Of a stretch of DNA of 64,000 bases, positions 1 to 8,249 are shown piece after piece; the first letter of the stretch is position 1, and every line of letters begins with the position of its first letter. The notes under the pieces were generated by a model, which made no database searches, was not told the DNA's origin, and saw only the letters and a program-made list of their open reading frames with translations. Source of the stretch: Planctomycetaceae bacterium. GTDB lineage: Bacteria; Planctomycetota; Phycisphaerae; Phycisphaerales; SM1A02. The stretch lies in assembly GCA_021297795.1 (NCBI GenBank), contig JAJTGL010000002.1:46431-110430 (forward strand), in the 5' to 3' direction. The translations under genes were made by a program, and so were the position numbers.

Positions 1-297
1 CACGACTTCACGAACGTCGCGGTCGAGAAAGACCACGCGGTAGGGGCGATCGTCCGGCAGTTCGGGGACAAGCATGTGGATCACCTTCACGACCTTGCCA
101 CGCGCCTCGTCGAGCCACGCCTTGTCGGTGCGCAGCGCCTTCACGCGCTCGAACTCGAAGTAGCCGCGCGGATTGTCGGCGTCGGCGGTGCGAAGGCCGT
201 CGGTGAGCGGCGCGATGCCGCCGGCGACGATCATCTGCATCGCCATGCTGGTACCCGAGCGGGGGAGGCCTGAGACCACGGTCGTGAAGTCGCGCAT
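1..297 (-). CDS. Sulfotransferase-like P-loop protein (N-terminal part, cut by window edge)
   Basis: The reverse strand reads from an ATG at 297 to the window edge without a stop, giving 99 residues. The N-terminus MRDFTTVVSGLPRSGTSMAM carries the GxPRSGTS loop that binds the 5'-phosphosulfate of PAPS in sulfotransferases. A later stretch, YRVVFLDRDVREVV, matches the second PAPS-binding strand (family: FLxRDPRxV). The family moves sulfate from PAPS to a sugar, protein or small molecule; the acceptor cannot be told here. Only the first third or so is present. It is divergent from the cutC-like gene, with 90 bases between starts. The family call rests on two motifs. Confidence 0.7.
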   Translation of the reverse strand, partial: MRDFTTVVSGLPRSGTSMAMQMIVAGGIAPLTDGLRTADADNPRGYFEFERVKALRTDKAWLDEARGKVVKVIHMLVPELPDDRPYRVVFLDRDVREVV

Positions 298-387
298 CGC
301 GGGTGAATGTACCCGGTCGGGCTCGGGCGTCGGTCCGGCGTACCAGCCCGCATGCACCGAGGCGCGCGTTCGCGCTACCTTGGCGTG

Positions 388-1155
388 ATGCGAAACGCAC
401 CCGATGCTCCCATCGCGCCCCGCACGCTCGAGATTCCGATCGATTCGATCGAAGGTGCCCGGCTCGCCGCGCCGTTCGCGACACGACTCGAGGTCTGCCG
501 CGATCTCTCGACCGAGGGCTGGACGCCGGAGATGGAACTCGTGCGCCAGTGTCGCGACGCGGTCGAGGGTACGCAGGCGACGATCGTCGCCATGATCCGG
601 CCCGAGTTCCCGGGGTGTCGGCGCGAACTCGATGTCGCCGCCTTCGCGACCACGCCGAAGCTGCTCGACCTCTGTCTCCGTGAGATCGAGGCCGCTGCGG
701 CGGCCGGTGCCCATTCGGTCGGTGTCTCGCTCCTCACGCCGGACGGCTTCGTCGACATGGAGGCGAATGCACGCCTCATCGCGCACGCGCGTGGTTTCGG
801 TCTCGTCGTCGCGTTCCTACGGACCTACGACCTTCTCGTCGATCGCGCGCGCGGCATGCGCGACCTCTCGGCCCTCGGGTTCACACGTTTCATCACCGCG
901 GGCGTGCTCGGTTGGGACGCATCGGTCGCCACGCTCGACGAGCGCATCCGCGTGGTCGCGCGCGACGTCGAGAACGCCCGCGTCGAAGGCGCGCGGCTCG
1001 GGCAGCCGCCGATCGAGGTGATCCCCGGAGGTGGCGTGCGGGGCTCGAACGCGCGCCGATGGCTCGCGCTCTCGCCGCATCTCCATGCGTCTTGCCGCCG
1101 GGACGGACTGATCGCGCGCGCCGAACTCGAGCACCTGCGCGACGAGATGCGCTAA
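388..1155 (+). CDS. cutC: CutC family protein
   Basis: The 255-residue product matches CutC along its length: LEVCRDLSTEGWTPE near residue 32, TIVAMIRPEFPG near 65, GAHSVGVSLLTPDGFVD near 110, and a closing VIPGGGVRGSN loop near 220 typical of this TIM barrel. E. coli CutC has about 248 residues. CutC has been linked to copper homeostasis, but its enzyme activity is not settled. The frame is open further upstream, but ATG 388 is preferred because the family match starts soon after and the upstream part would be Arg-rich noise. The fucosidase gene follows after 9 bases, so the two may be co-transcribed. Confidence 0.75.
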   Translation: MRNAPDAPIAPRTLEIPIDSIEGARLAAPFATRLEVCRDLSTEGWTPEMELVRQCRDAVEGTQATIVAMIRPEFPGCRRELDVAAFATTPKLLDLCLREIEAAAAAGAHSVGVSLLTPDGFVDMEANARLIAHARGFGLVVAFLRTYDLLVDRARGMRDLSALGFTRFITAGVLGWDASVATLDERIRVVARDVENARVEGARLGQPPIEVIPGGGVRGSNARRWLALSPHLHASCRRDGLIARAELEHLRDEMR

Positions 1156-1164
1156 GTTGCGCGC

Positions 1165-2967
1165 ATGCTGAGCGCCCTCCTTTTCGCGTCGTTCGCCGCC
1201 TCGACGGCGGCTTCATTCCCGATGACCGCACCGCCGACCGAAAGCGAGCAGATCGCGCTCTGGGCAAGCGATCGCGACTCCCGCATGGAGTGGTGGCGTG
1301 ATGCGCGCTTCGGCATGTTCGTCCACTGGGGGCTCTACTCGCCCGCAGGCGGGTTCTGGGATGGCAAGCGCTACGAGCAGCACTACGCCGAGTGGATCCA
1401 GCACTGGGCCGCGGTGCCGTGCGCCGAGTACGCGCGGCAGATGAAGCCGCTCTTCCAGCCCGAGGTTGGATTCGCCGATGCGTGGGCGGAACTCGCGAGG
1501 GACGCCGGCATGCGCTACGCGGTCATGACCTCGAAGCACCATGACGGCTTCACGCTCTTCAACTCGAGGGAGCCGTACTCGCTCGACAACAACGTCGCCG
1601 GCGGCACCAACATCTCGCCGAAGGGCCGCGATGTGGCGCGCGAGTTCGCCGATGCGATGCGCGCGAAGGGCTTGAAGGCGGGCTTCTACTACTCGCTTCT
1701 CGACTGGCAGCATCCCGATGCGTACGAGATGGCGCTGCCGGGTTACCCGAAGGACGGTCACGCGCGCGACCACGAGCGCTACAAGGCCTACATGCGCGGG
1801 CACGTCAACGAACTGCTCGCGAACTACGGTCCGCTCTCGACGATCTGGTTCGACTACTCCGATCCGACGCACCAGGGCGCCGCATGGGGCGCCGCGCAGC
1901 TCCTGAGCGACATGCGCGCGAAGCAGCCCGGGATCCTCGTCAACAACCGCTTGTTCTTCGGCCTCGAGAACAAGAACGGCGACTACGGCACCCCCGAGAA
2001 GTACGTTCCGCCGACCGGTCTTCCCGGGATGGACTGGGAGGTCAACCATACGCTCAACGAGAGCTACGGCTTCAGCGCGCACGACACCAACTGGAAGGAC
2101 AGCGGCGCGGTCGTGCGGCTGCTCTGCGACATCGTGTCGAAGGGCGGCAACCTGCTGCTCAACATCGGCCCCGATGCCAAGGGCCGCGTGCCCGAGGCCG
2201 CGCAGAAGACGCTGCGCGGCGTGGGCGCGTGGATGAAGGTCAACTCGGAGGCGATCTACGGAACGACGGCGAGCCCGTTCACGCGGCTTTCGTGGGGGCG
2301 TGCGACGCAGAAGCCGGGCATCCTCTATCTGATGGTCTTCGACTGGCCGGCGGATGGCGTGCTGAGGTTGCCGATCCGCAACGGCATCACGTCGGTCGAC
2401 GTGCTCGGTTCGAGCGCGAACTGCAGTTTCGTGGATGGGAAGTCCGGTGGTGGAGCGGCGCTGACGCTGCCGCTTCCCGTCGATCCCGCGTGCACGGTCG
2501 TGCGCGTTCGGTATGCGGGCGCACTCGAGCCGTTGCCATTCGCCGTGTATCCGTCGGCCGATGGTGCTCTCGCGCTTCTTCCGCACGATGCGACGCTGGA
2601 GGGGAAGTCGCTCAAGGTCGAGCAGGTCGGCGTCATCGGCGACGTCCAGTACAACCTCGGCTACTGGCTCGACCCCGCGGAGTACGCCTCGTGGCCCGTG
2701 TCGGTGAAGTCCGCGGGGAAGTACCGCGTGATCGCGCAGCTCGGATGCAAGAACGAGTCCGCCGGGTCGATGGCGTCGATCGCGTGCGGCGACTCGCGCA
2801 TCGACTTCAAGGTCGAGGGCACGGGTGGATGGCAGGACTACCGGGCGTTCACGCTGGGCACGATCGACGTTCCCGCGGGAGCGTCGTCCATCGTGCTCCG
2901 TGCGGCGTCGAAGACGGGCGAGGCCGTGATGAACGTGCGTTCGATCCGGCTCGAGCCCGTGAAGTAG
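1165..2967 (+). CDS. Secreted alpha-L-fucosidase (GH29)
   Basis: This 600-residue protein begins with a short hydrophobic signal peptide (MLSALLFASFAASTAAS). The GH29 catalytic barrel follows: RFGMFVHWGLYS near residue 48, YAVMTSKHHDGFTLFNS near 115, GFYYSLLDW near 175 and TIWFDYSD near 227. Asp230 in WFD is the expected nucleophile. After the barrel (about residue 350) comes a beta-sandwich, and residues about 475-600 look like a carbohydrate-binding module (YNLGYWLDPAEYASW ... WQDYRAFTLGTIDVPAG). GH29 enzymes cut terminal L-fucose from glycans by a retaining mechanism. Export fits use of fucosylated algal polysaccharide, which is inference. The call is firm; linkage specificity is unknown. 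Confidence 0.92.
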   Translation: MLSALLFASFAASTAASFPMTAPPTESEQIALWASDRDSRMEWWRDARFGMFVHWGLYSPAGGFWDGKRYEQHYAEWIQHWAAVPCAEYARQMKPLFQPEVGFADAWAELARDAGMRYAVMTSKHHDGFTLFNSREPYSLDNNVAGGTNISPKGRDVAREFADAMRAKGLKAGFYYSLLDWQHPDAYEMALPGYPKDGHARDHERYKAYMRGHVNELLANYGPLSTIWFDYSDPTHQGAAWGAAQLLSDMRAKQPGILVNNRLFFGLENKNGDYGTPEKYVPPTGLPGMDWEVNHTLNESYGFSAHDTNWKDSGAVVRLLCDIVSKGGNLLLNIGPDAKGRVPEAAQKTLRGVGAWMKVNSEAIYGTTASPFTRLSWGRATQKPGILYLMVFDWPADGVLRLPIRNGITSVDVLGSSANCSFVDGKSGGGAALTLPLPVDPACTVVRVRYAGALEPLPFAVYPSADGALALLPHDATLEGKSLKVEQVGVIGDVQYNLGYWLDPAEYASWPVSVKSAGKYRVIAQLGCKNESAGSMASIACGDSRIDFKVEGTGGWQDYRAFTLGTIDVPAGASSIVLRAASKTGEAVMNVRSIRLEPVK

Positions 2968-2994
2968 GGGGCCGATCCGCGGCTGGTGTGCTGT

Positions 2995-3573
2995 TCAGCG
3001 CACGCGATCGAGCCGAGCGAGGACGAGCGTGGTTGCAGGCGGTGTCGCTGCGAGCGTGAGCCGGGAGGCGATCGCGAGCGATCCGGCCTCCAGTTCGGCC
3101 GGTGTGCCGTCGACCTCGATCCGCAGGGGTTCGGGAGCCTCGTGGAGATAGGCGAGCACGACTTCGGCGCAGAGCGACAGCGCTGGAGACTCGCCGCGAA
3201 TCACGCGCATCGCGCCCGTCCATGCGGTGCGTGCGAAGAACAGGTTGACATCGCGCACGCCCGAACCGATCGGGGCGCCGTCGAGCGCGTCCTCGCCGCG
3301 AAACGCGTGGGCCTCTCCCTCACGCGGAACGACGATCACGCGTGTCGAGCCAGCTTCGAAGAGTTCCATGCCCGCACCCTCGAGGACGGCGAGGCGCCGG
3401 TCCACGCCATCGAAGCGGGAGAACGCCGAGCGTGAGGGTACGTCGGCGATCGACATCCTCCACGACCAGGGGCCGCCCGGCTCGTCGGCATCCGTCGCGA
3501 GCTCGAGGGTCGTGCCGAGGCCGTTCTTCCACGGGACGCGGCGGTAGGGAGGTTTGTGGAGGCGCGCAGGCAT
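2995..3573 (-). CDS. hutD: HutD/Ves family protein
   Basis: The 192-residue protein starts at ATG 3573, directly before the family core PYRRVPWKNGLGTTLELA. SWRMSIADVPSRSAFSRFDG and RRLAVLEGAGMEL follow, which are the HutD signature blocks of a double-stranded beta-helix (cupin-like) fold. HutD sits in some histidine-utilisation loci, where it may limit flux, and Ves is a cold-induced E. coli relative; neither has a proven biochemical activity. No other hut gene is nearby, so a histidine role is not supported by context. The frame extends upstream to 3837, but that part is antisense to the next gene and was discarded. The helix-hairpin-helix gene is divergent, 24 bases away. Confidence 0.8.
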   Translation of the reverse strand: MPARLHKPPYRRVPWKNGLGTTLELATDADEPGGPWSWRMSIADVPSRSAFSRFDGVDRRLAVLEGAGMELFEAGSTRVIVVPREGEAHAFRGEDALDGAPIGSGVRDVNLFFARTAWTGAMRVIRGESPALSLCAEVVLAYLHEAPEPLRIEVDGTPAELEAGSLAIASRLTLAATPPATTLVLARLDRVR

Positions 3574-3597
3574 CTCGACGGTGTTATACAGCCCGTG

Positions 3598-3939
3598 ATG
3601 CAGCCGCCGAAGCAGCCACGCCCCCTCTCGACCCTCGCGAACGTCGGCAAGGCGACCCTCGGCGACTTCGCGCTGCTCGGCATCCGCACGCGCGCGCAGC
3701 TTGCGCGGCGGAATGCCTATCGCCTCTATGAGCGACTCTGCGCGCTCACGGCGCAGCGACACGACCCCTGCGTGATCGACGTGTTCCTTGCGGCCATGCA
3801 CGAGTGCCGCGGAAATCCTCCGCGCGACTGGTGGCACTTCACCGCAAGCGCAGGTGCTTCACGCTCCGGCCGGAATCGCGCAGATCGCGAAGCGCGTCGA
3901 TCCCGATCTCGAGGTGCTGCGCGACGAAGCGCTCGGTGA
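3598..3939 (+). CDS. Helix-hairpin-helix protein (Cdd1 / pathogenicity-locus family)
   Basis: The protein has 113 residues, of which the first 82 or so match the small Cdd1 family: LANVGKATLGDFALLGIRT is the helix-hairpin-helix, followed by RLYERLCALTAQRHDPCVID and a final RDWWHFT. The fold suggests non-specific DNA or nucleic-acid contact; no role is established. ATG 3598 is chosen because an earlier ATG at 3556 would overlap the divergent hutD start. After WWHFT the frame runs about 30 more residues, Arg/Ser-rich and antisense to the last 101 bases of AMP nucleosidase. That tail looks like read-through after loss of an ancestral stop rather than a domain. Confidence 0.75.
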   Translation: MQPPKQPRPLSTLANVGKATLGDFALLGIRTRAQLARRNAYRLYERLCALTAQRHDPCVIDVFLAAMHECRGNPPRDWWHFTASAGASRSGRNRADREARRSRSRGAARRSAR

Positions 3940-4609
3940 CCGTGCGGTCGCTCTCCGCGCTCTTGACGCCCTCGGGCGTCATCGGGTTGTCGGAGACAAG
4001 CAGGAGCGCGCCCTTCGAGATGCCGTTCGCGAAGCCGACGAGGAAGATCGTCGCCGTCTCCATGTCGATGCCGATCGCGCGGATGCGCAGGAGATACTCG
4101 CGCACGCTCTCGTCGTGCTCCCACACGCGGCGATTGGTCGTGAAGACCGTGCCGGTGAAGTAGTCGCGGTTGTGCTTGATGATCGCCTCGCTCACCGCGC
4201 GCTGGAGACGGAAGGAGGGGAGCGCGGGCACCTCGGGCGGCATGTACTCGTTGCTGGTGCCCTCGCCGCGGATGGCTGCGATCGGCAGCACGAAGTCGCC
4301 GAGTTTCGTCTTCTTGAGCCCGCCGCACTTCCCAAGGAACAGCACGGCCTTCGGCTCGATCGCCGAGAGGAGATCCATCGTCGTCGCGGCCATCGCGCTG
4401 CCCATGCCGAAGGAGAGGATGGTGACGTTGTCCGCGGTCGCCGACAGCATCGGCTTGTCGCGTCCGACGACGGGCACGCCGAAGCGCTCCGCGAAGAGCT
4501 CGACGTAGTTCGAGAAGTTGACGAGCAGGATGTACTCGCCGAAGTCCTCGAGCCTGCGGCCGGTGTAGCGGGGGAGCCAGTCGCGGACGATCTCGTCCTT
4601 CGTCTTCAT
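3839..4609 (-). CDS. amn: AMP nucleosidase (short form)
   Basis: The 256-residue protein aligns by eye over its full length with the short AMP nucleosidases of Bacteroidetes: KTKDEIVRDWLPRYTG at the start, ILLVNFSNYVELFAERFG, a glycine-rich SFGMGSAMAATTMDLL, IGIDMETATIFLVGFAN and VSDNPMTPEG. The MET stretch and the later Asp are the nucleoside-phosphorylase-superfamily residues that bind ribose and protonate the base. The reaction is AMP + water to adenine + ribose 5-phosphate, in the cytosol, as part of purine salvage. It lacks the N-terminal regulatory domain of the E. coli enzyme (about 480 residues). Its 3' end overlaps the convergent helix-hairpin-helix gene by 101 bases. Confidence 0.88.
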   Translation of the reverse strand: MKTKDEIVRDWLPRYTGRRLEDFGEYILLVNFSNYVELFAERFGVPVVGRDKPMLSATADNVTILSFGMGSAMAATTMDLLSAIEPKAVLFLGKCGGLKKTKLGDFVLPIAAIRGEGTSNEYMPPEVPALPSFRLQRAVSEAIIKHNRDYFTGTVFTTNRRVWEHDESVREYLLRIRAIGIDMETATIFLVGFANGISKGALLLVSDNPMTPEGVKSAESDRTVTERFVAQHLEIGIDALRDLRDSGRSVKHLRLR

Positions 4610-4673
4610 GACGGGAGCGTACCGCGGTCGGCGTCGAAGGTCTGAGTCGCGCGTTTGGCCGCGAGATGCAAAG

Positions 4674-4706
4674 CGACGCGCCGCACCCGATGGGTGCGGC
4701 GCGTCG
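4674..4706 (-). terminator. 15-bp perfect hairpin downstream of the EF-hand gene
   Basis: The arms at 4674-4688 and 4692-4706 are perfectly complementary over 15 bp, with a GAT triloop. The hairpin lies 83 bases after the stop of the leftward EF-hand gene and before the start region of AMP nucleosidase. The leftward strand continues as CTTTGCATC, so the U-tract is weak. It is a likely terminator or 3'-end stabiliser, but it could be one of the triloop hairpins seen elsewhere in the window. Confidence 0.55.
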
Positions 4707-4788
4707 GGTCTTGCCGATGCGATCGGGATGCGACGCCAGCCTGGTCGCGGGATCGGTCGCGAGGGCCGAACGTGCGTTGCGCGTTGGC

Positions 4789-5214
4789 TCAGGCGCTCGG
4801 AGCCGGCGGCTTCGGCGAGCCGGGGTTGCCCGGCTTCGGGCCACCGCCGCCGCCACCGCCGCCACCACCACCGCCGCTACCCGGCTGACGCGGGGGACGG
4901 CCGCCACCCTGGCCGAACTCGTCCTTGGTGACCTTGCCGTCGCCGTCGCGGTCGCGGCGCTTCAGGCGCTCCCACTGCTCCTTGGTGACCTCGTCCTCGG
5001 TGATCGAGCCATCCTTGTTCTTGTCGAGATCCTCGAACTTCGGACGCTGCGCGCCGCCACCACCGCCACCACCGCCGCCACCGCCGCCACCACCACCGCC
5101 ACCACCACCTGGGGCCGGAGCCGGAGGCTCAGCGAGCGTGGTCGAGGCGAGCGCGAGCGCCGCGAAGGTGCTGGCGAGAAGGGCGAGTCCGTGCGACTTC
5201 TTGAACCGTTCCAT
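4789..5214 (-). CDS. Secreted poly-Gly EF-hand protein
   Basis: The 141-residue protein starts MERFKKSHGLALLASTFAAL, a signal peptide likely cleaved after TLA at about residue 28. Between a Pro-rich stretch and the core is a run of 19 glycines (residues about 36-54). Two EF-hand loops follow, DKNKDGSITEDE (about 63-74) and DRDGDGKVTKDE (about 88-99), both with Asp/Asn at positions 1, 3 and 5 and Glu at 12, so both should bind calcium. A second run of about 12 glycines precedes a Pro-rich tail. The runs are coded by imperfect GGN repeats that could slip in replication. It is probably a periplasmic or surface calcium-binding protein; no known family member is recognised. Confidence 0.8.
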   Translation of the reverse strand: MERFKKSHGLALLASTFAALALASTTLAEPPAPAPGGGGGGGGGGGGGGGGGGGAQRPKFEDLDKNKDGSITEDEVTKEQWERLKRRDRDGDGKVTKDEFGQGGGRPPRQPGSGGGGGGGGGGGGPKPGNPGSPKPPAPSA

Positions 5215-5486
5215 AAAACGTGGTCCTTTCGGCTGTCAGAGACCTGATGTGGTGCGCCAGGGAGAGACCGGGATGCGGTTCCGGCGCGTTGTGATCCGGG
5301 GTTTGCCCGAGCAGCGATGTCGGGGACATCGACGGCCTGCCAACCCATCCGACGGGCGTCGGACAGTGAGGAAACGCGCGATGGCCGCATGGCTTGCAGC
5401 CAATCGTTGAAAAATCCTCGCGCATGGCTCGGGAAACCGCTGCTCGACCAAAAACCCTCCGAACCGGGTGCGGGAGATGCCGATAG

Positions 5487-6392
5487 ATGGGGGACTCTGC
5501 GATGCCTGCCGATGTCACCATTCTCATCCTCACGAAGAACGAGGAGGACAACCTCCCGAAGGCGCTCGCGAGCGTGCGTGCGTTTGCGAAACGCGTGGTG
5601 GTGGTCGATTCGGGCAGCACCGATCGGACGCTCGAGATCGCCCGTGCCGCGGGGGCGGAAGTCTTCGAGCATCCATGGCGCAACTACGCCGAGCAGCTGA
5701 ACTGGGGTCTCGAGTCGACATCGATCGACACCGCATGGACCTTCCGACTCGATGCCGACGAAGAGGTGCTGCCCGAGCTCGCGTCGTGGATCACGACGAA
5801 CCTCGCCGGCGTCGCCTCCGACGTCGAAGGCATCGAGGTCGGCCGGCGCATGTACTTCCTCGGGCGATGGATCCGTCACGGCGGCATGTATCCGCGGCAT
5901 CACGTGCGGATCTTCCGCTCGGGAAAGGTGCGCTGCGAGCTCGCATTGATGGACGAGCATATGGTCGTTCCCGGTCGCGTCATCCGCGCGCTCGGCGACA
6001 TCAAGGACGACAACACCAAGCCGCTGCGCTGGTGGATCGCGAAGCACAACTGGTACTCCGATCGGGAGGCATTCGACCTTCTCGAGCGCGAGGCCGCGGC
6101 CAAGCTTCCTGGTCTCGTCGAGCCGCGGCTGTTCGGCACGCACGCCGAGCGCATCCGCTGGTTCAAGACCAAGGTCTACGCGCGCATTCCCTCCGCGTGG
6201 CGATCACGCCTCTACTTCCTCTGGCGCTATTACCTGCAGCTCGGCTTCCTCGACGGCGAGGAGGGCCGGATCTACCACTTCCTCCACGCGCACTGGTACC
6301 GGTTCCTCTGCGATGCGAAGGTGGCGGAGGCGCGGAAGTTCCCGAAGGTCCGCGAGGAGCTCGTGCGCGAGGTGTACAAGAGCCTCGGATGA
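5487..6392 (+). CDS. GT2 family glycosyltransferase (WaaE/KdtX-like)
   Basis: The protein has 301 residues from ATG 5487, or 296 if ATG 5502 is used; the second fits slightly better because a GGGGA lies 6 bases before it and the conserved core starts just after. The GT-A fold shows as VTILILTKNEEDNL, VVVVDSGSTDRTLEIA and the metal-binding RLDADEEV. The C-terminal half is rich in Arg, Trp and Tyr (RLYFLWRYYLQLGFLDG), as in LPS-core transferases of the WaaE type. It probably adds a sugar to an envelope glycan at the inner face of the membrane, but donor and acceptor are unknown. It is convergent with the GT41 gene, with 9 bases between stops. Confidence 0.85.
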   Translation: MGDSAMPADVTILILTKNEEDNLPKALASVRAFAKRVVVVDSGSTDRTLEIARAAGAEVFEHPWRNYAEQLNWGLESTSIDTAWTFRLDADEEVLPELASWITTNLAGVASDVEGIEVGRRMYFLGRWIRHGGMYPRHHVRIFRSGKVRCELALMDEHMVVPGRVIRALGDIKDDNTKPLRWWIAKHNWYSDREAFDLLEREAAAKLPGLVEPRLFGTHAERIRWFKTKVYARIPSAWRSRLYFLWRYYLQLGFLDGEEGRIYHFLHAHWYRFLCDAKVAEARKFPKVREELVREVYKSLG

Positions 6393-6401
6393 AGCCGCGT
6401 G

Positions 6402-8159
6402 TCACGCGCGCGCGCAGCGGTCCCGCCAGGCGCCGCGGATCGCGCGGGCGAACCGCTCGCGATAGCCGGCCGCATCGGTGAGGGGCGACGCGTGGAGGCG
6501 TTGGCGCAGGCCATGCCGCATGGCGTCGAGCGCCGCACGGTCTTGCGCAAGCCGCGCGCAGATCGAGGCAAACGCATCGTCGTCTGCGGCGACGAGTTCC
6601 TCGAGCCCGACTGCGGCAAGAAGGCTTGCGCCCACCCGTGCGGCATGCCGGTCGCCGGTTCGCGTGACAACGGGTACGCCCATCCAGAGCGCCTCGCAGG
6701 TCGTCGTGGTGCCGTGGTAGGGGAATGTGTCGAGCGCGACGTGGATGCGGCCGTAGAGCGCGAGGTGTTCGGCCACCGTTGCGGTCGAGGGAATGAGCTC
6801 GACGCGTTCGGACGCGATACCCGCCCGCGCGAGGCGGTCGATCAGTGCGGCGCGCGCGGTGCCGTCGGCGAGCGCCTTCGTCTTGAGGAGAAGCCGCGCG
6901 TCGGGCACTGCGGCAAGCGCACGCGCCCACAGTGCGCAGCATGCGTCGCCGACCTTCGCGATCGCATTGAACGAGCCGAAGGTGAACGGGGCAGCCGACG
7001 ACGGCGCGGTGGGCTCGGGCGCGTCGGTCGGTGGCGCATAGCAGAGGAAGCAGGGGTCGAGGCGCAGGAGGCGTTCGGTGGCATGCGCCTCGGCGCCGGA
7101 TGGATCGGTGTGCGAATCGACCAGTCGGAAATCGACGGTCGCGAGGCCGGTCGTGTTCGGATAGCCGATCGCGGTGATGACCACGGGGGCCGGCTTGCGC
7201 GCGAGCGCCGAGAGGCGGTTGCCGCCGAAGTGACCGCCGAGTTCGACGAGGATGTCGATCCTCGCGTCGCGGATCATCCGGTCGAGCGCGGCGTCGTCGG
7301 CGAGACCGACCTCGTGCCATTCGGCCGCCCGCGCGCGCAGCTCGCGCGTCATCGGGTCATCGGGCGTTGCGATCAGCGAGAAGACGACCGACTCGTAGCC
7401 GGCCTCGTCGGCCGTCGCGGCAAATCCGGCAAGCAGTGGCTTCGCGAAGTAGGCGACCGAATGCGTGCGGAAGTCGGAACTGAGAAATCCGACGCGAAGT
7501 CGCCGCGCGGGCGCGCGATCGAATGCAGGCGGCGAGAACGGTTCGGCGAGCGCGCGTCCGCATGCGCGGTGGAGCGCCGCGATCTCGTCCGCGCTGCGCG
7601 CGGTGTAGTTCGTCAGAAGCAGGACCTGCGACCAGAGCAGCGCGTGCCTCGGATGCGCCGCGAGCGTGCGCTCGCCGATCGCCAACGCCTCGTCGATGCG
7701 TCCGGCCTGCTCCAGCGCCGTCATCAGCGTCATCGTGAGTTCGGGCCATGCGGGTTGTCGCGAGAGCCCGGCCTCGGCCGCCGCGATCGAGCCGGGGATG
7801 TCCCGGAGGCGCAGCCGTGCGGAGGCAAGCCCGAGATAGGCGCGCACGTAGGAGGGATCGAGTTCGATCGCCTTTGCAAGCTGCTCGGCCGCCTCGCGAT
7901 CACGACCCATCTGGAGGAGCACGTTCGCCAAATTGTTTCGATAGCCCGGTGCACGGGGTTCGGCTGCAACCGCACGCGAGAGGTGATGACGCGCCTGCTC
8001 GTGTTCGCCTGATTGTGCGAGAAGAAGTCCGAGCACCTGCGCGACGTTCATGTCCTTCGGCTTCCGCTGCGCGAGACTGCGCACCGCGGCGAGCGCCTGC
8101 GGCAGGCGGCCGCTGCGTGCATCCTCGAGGGCGCGTTGAATGGCGAGTTCGGTCGACAT
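6402..8159 (-). CDS. TPR-GT41 O-GlcNAc-transferase-like protein
   Basis: This protein has 585 residues. Residues 1-190 hold about five tetratricopeptide repeats (PGYRNNLANVLLQMGRDREA, PSYVRAYLGLASARLRLRD and relatives). Residues about 215-580 are the GT41 (OGT/SPINDLY) catalytic part: LRVGFLSSDFRTHSVAYF, VVITAIGYPNTTGL, RLDPCFLCYAPP, FTFGSFNAIAKV, LLKTKAL and LDTFPYHGTTTTCEALWMG, which is the UDP/sugar-binding block. Eukaryotic GT41 enzymes modify Ser/Thr with GlcNAc or fucose, and bacterial ones have glycosylated Asn or Ser in some cases. No signal peptide is seen, so it should act in the cytosol. It follows the CotH-like gene on the same strand after 90 bases, so both may share a transcript. 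Confidence 0.88.
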   Translation of the reverse strand: MSTELAIQRALEDARSGRLPQALAAVRSLAQRKPKDMNVAQVLGLLLAQSGEHEQARHHLSRAVAAEPRAPGYRNNLANVLLQMGRDREAAEQLAKAIELDPSYVRAYLGLASARLRLRDIPGSIAAAEAGLSRQPAWPELTMTLMTALEQAGRIDEALAIGERTLAAHPRHALLWSQVLLLTNYTARSADEIAALHRACGRALAEPFSPPAFDRAPARRLRVGFLSSDFRTHSVAYFAKPLLAGFAATADEAGYESVVFSLIATPDDPMTRELRARAAEWHEVGLADDAALDRMIRDARIDILVELGGHFGGNRLSALARKPAPVVITAIGYPNTTGLATVDFRLVDSHTDPSGAEAHATERLLRLDPCFLCYAPPTDAPEPTAPSSAAPFTFGSFNAIAKVGDACCALWARALAAVPDARLLLKTKALADGTARAALIDRLARAGIASERVELIPSTATVAEHLALYGRIHVALDTFPYHGTTTTCEALWMGVPVVTRTGDRHAARVGASLLAAVGLEELVAADDDAFASICARLAQDRAALDAMRHGLRQRLHASPLTDAAGYRERFARAIRGAWRDRCARA

Positions 8160-8249
8160 GGCGTGGCGTGTCGACGCAGGATATCGACGCGATGCACCCG
8201 TTGGTTCAATCCCGCACGGGATCGATCGCGCAGGATCTGGTCCGGAGCC

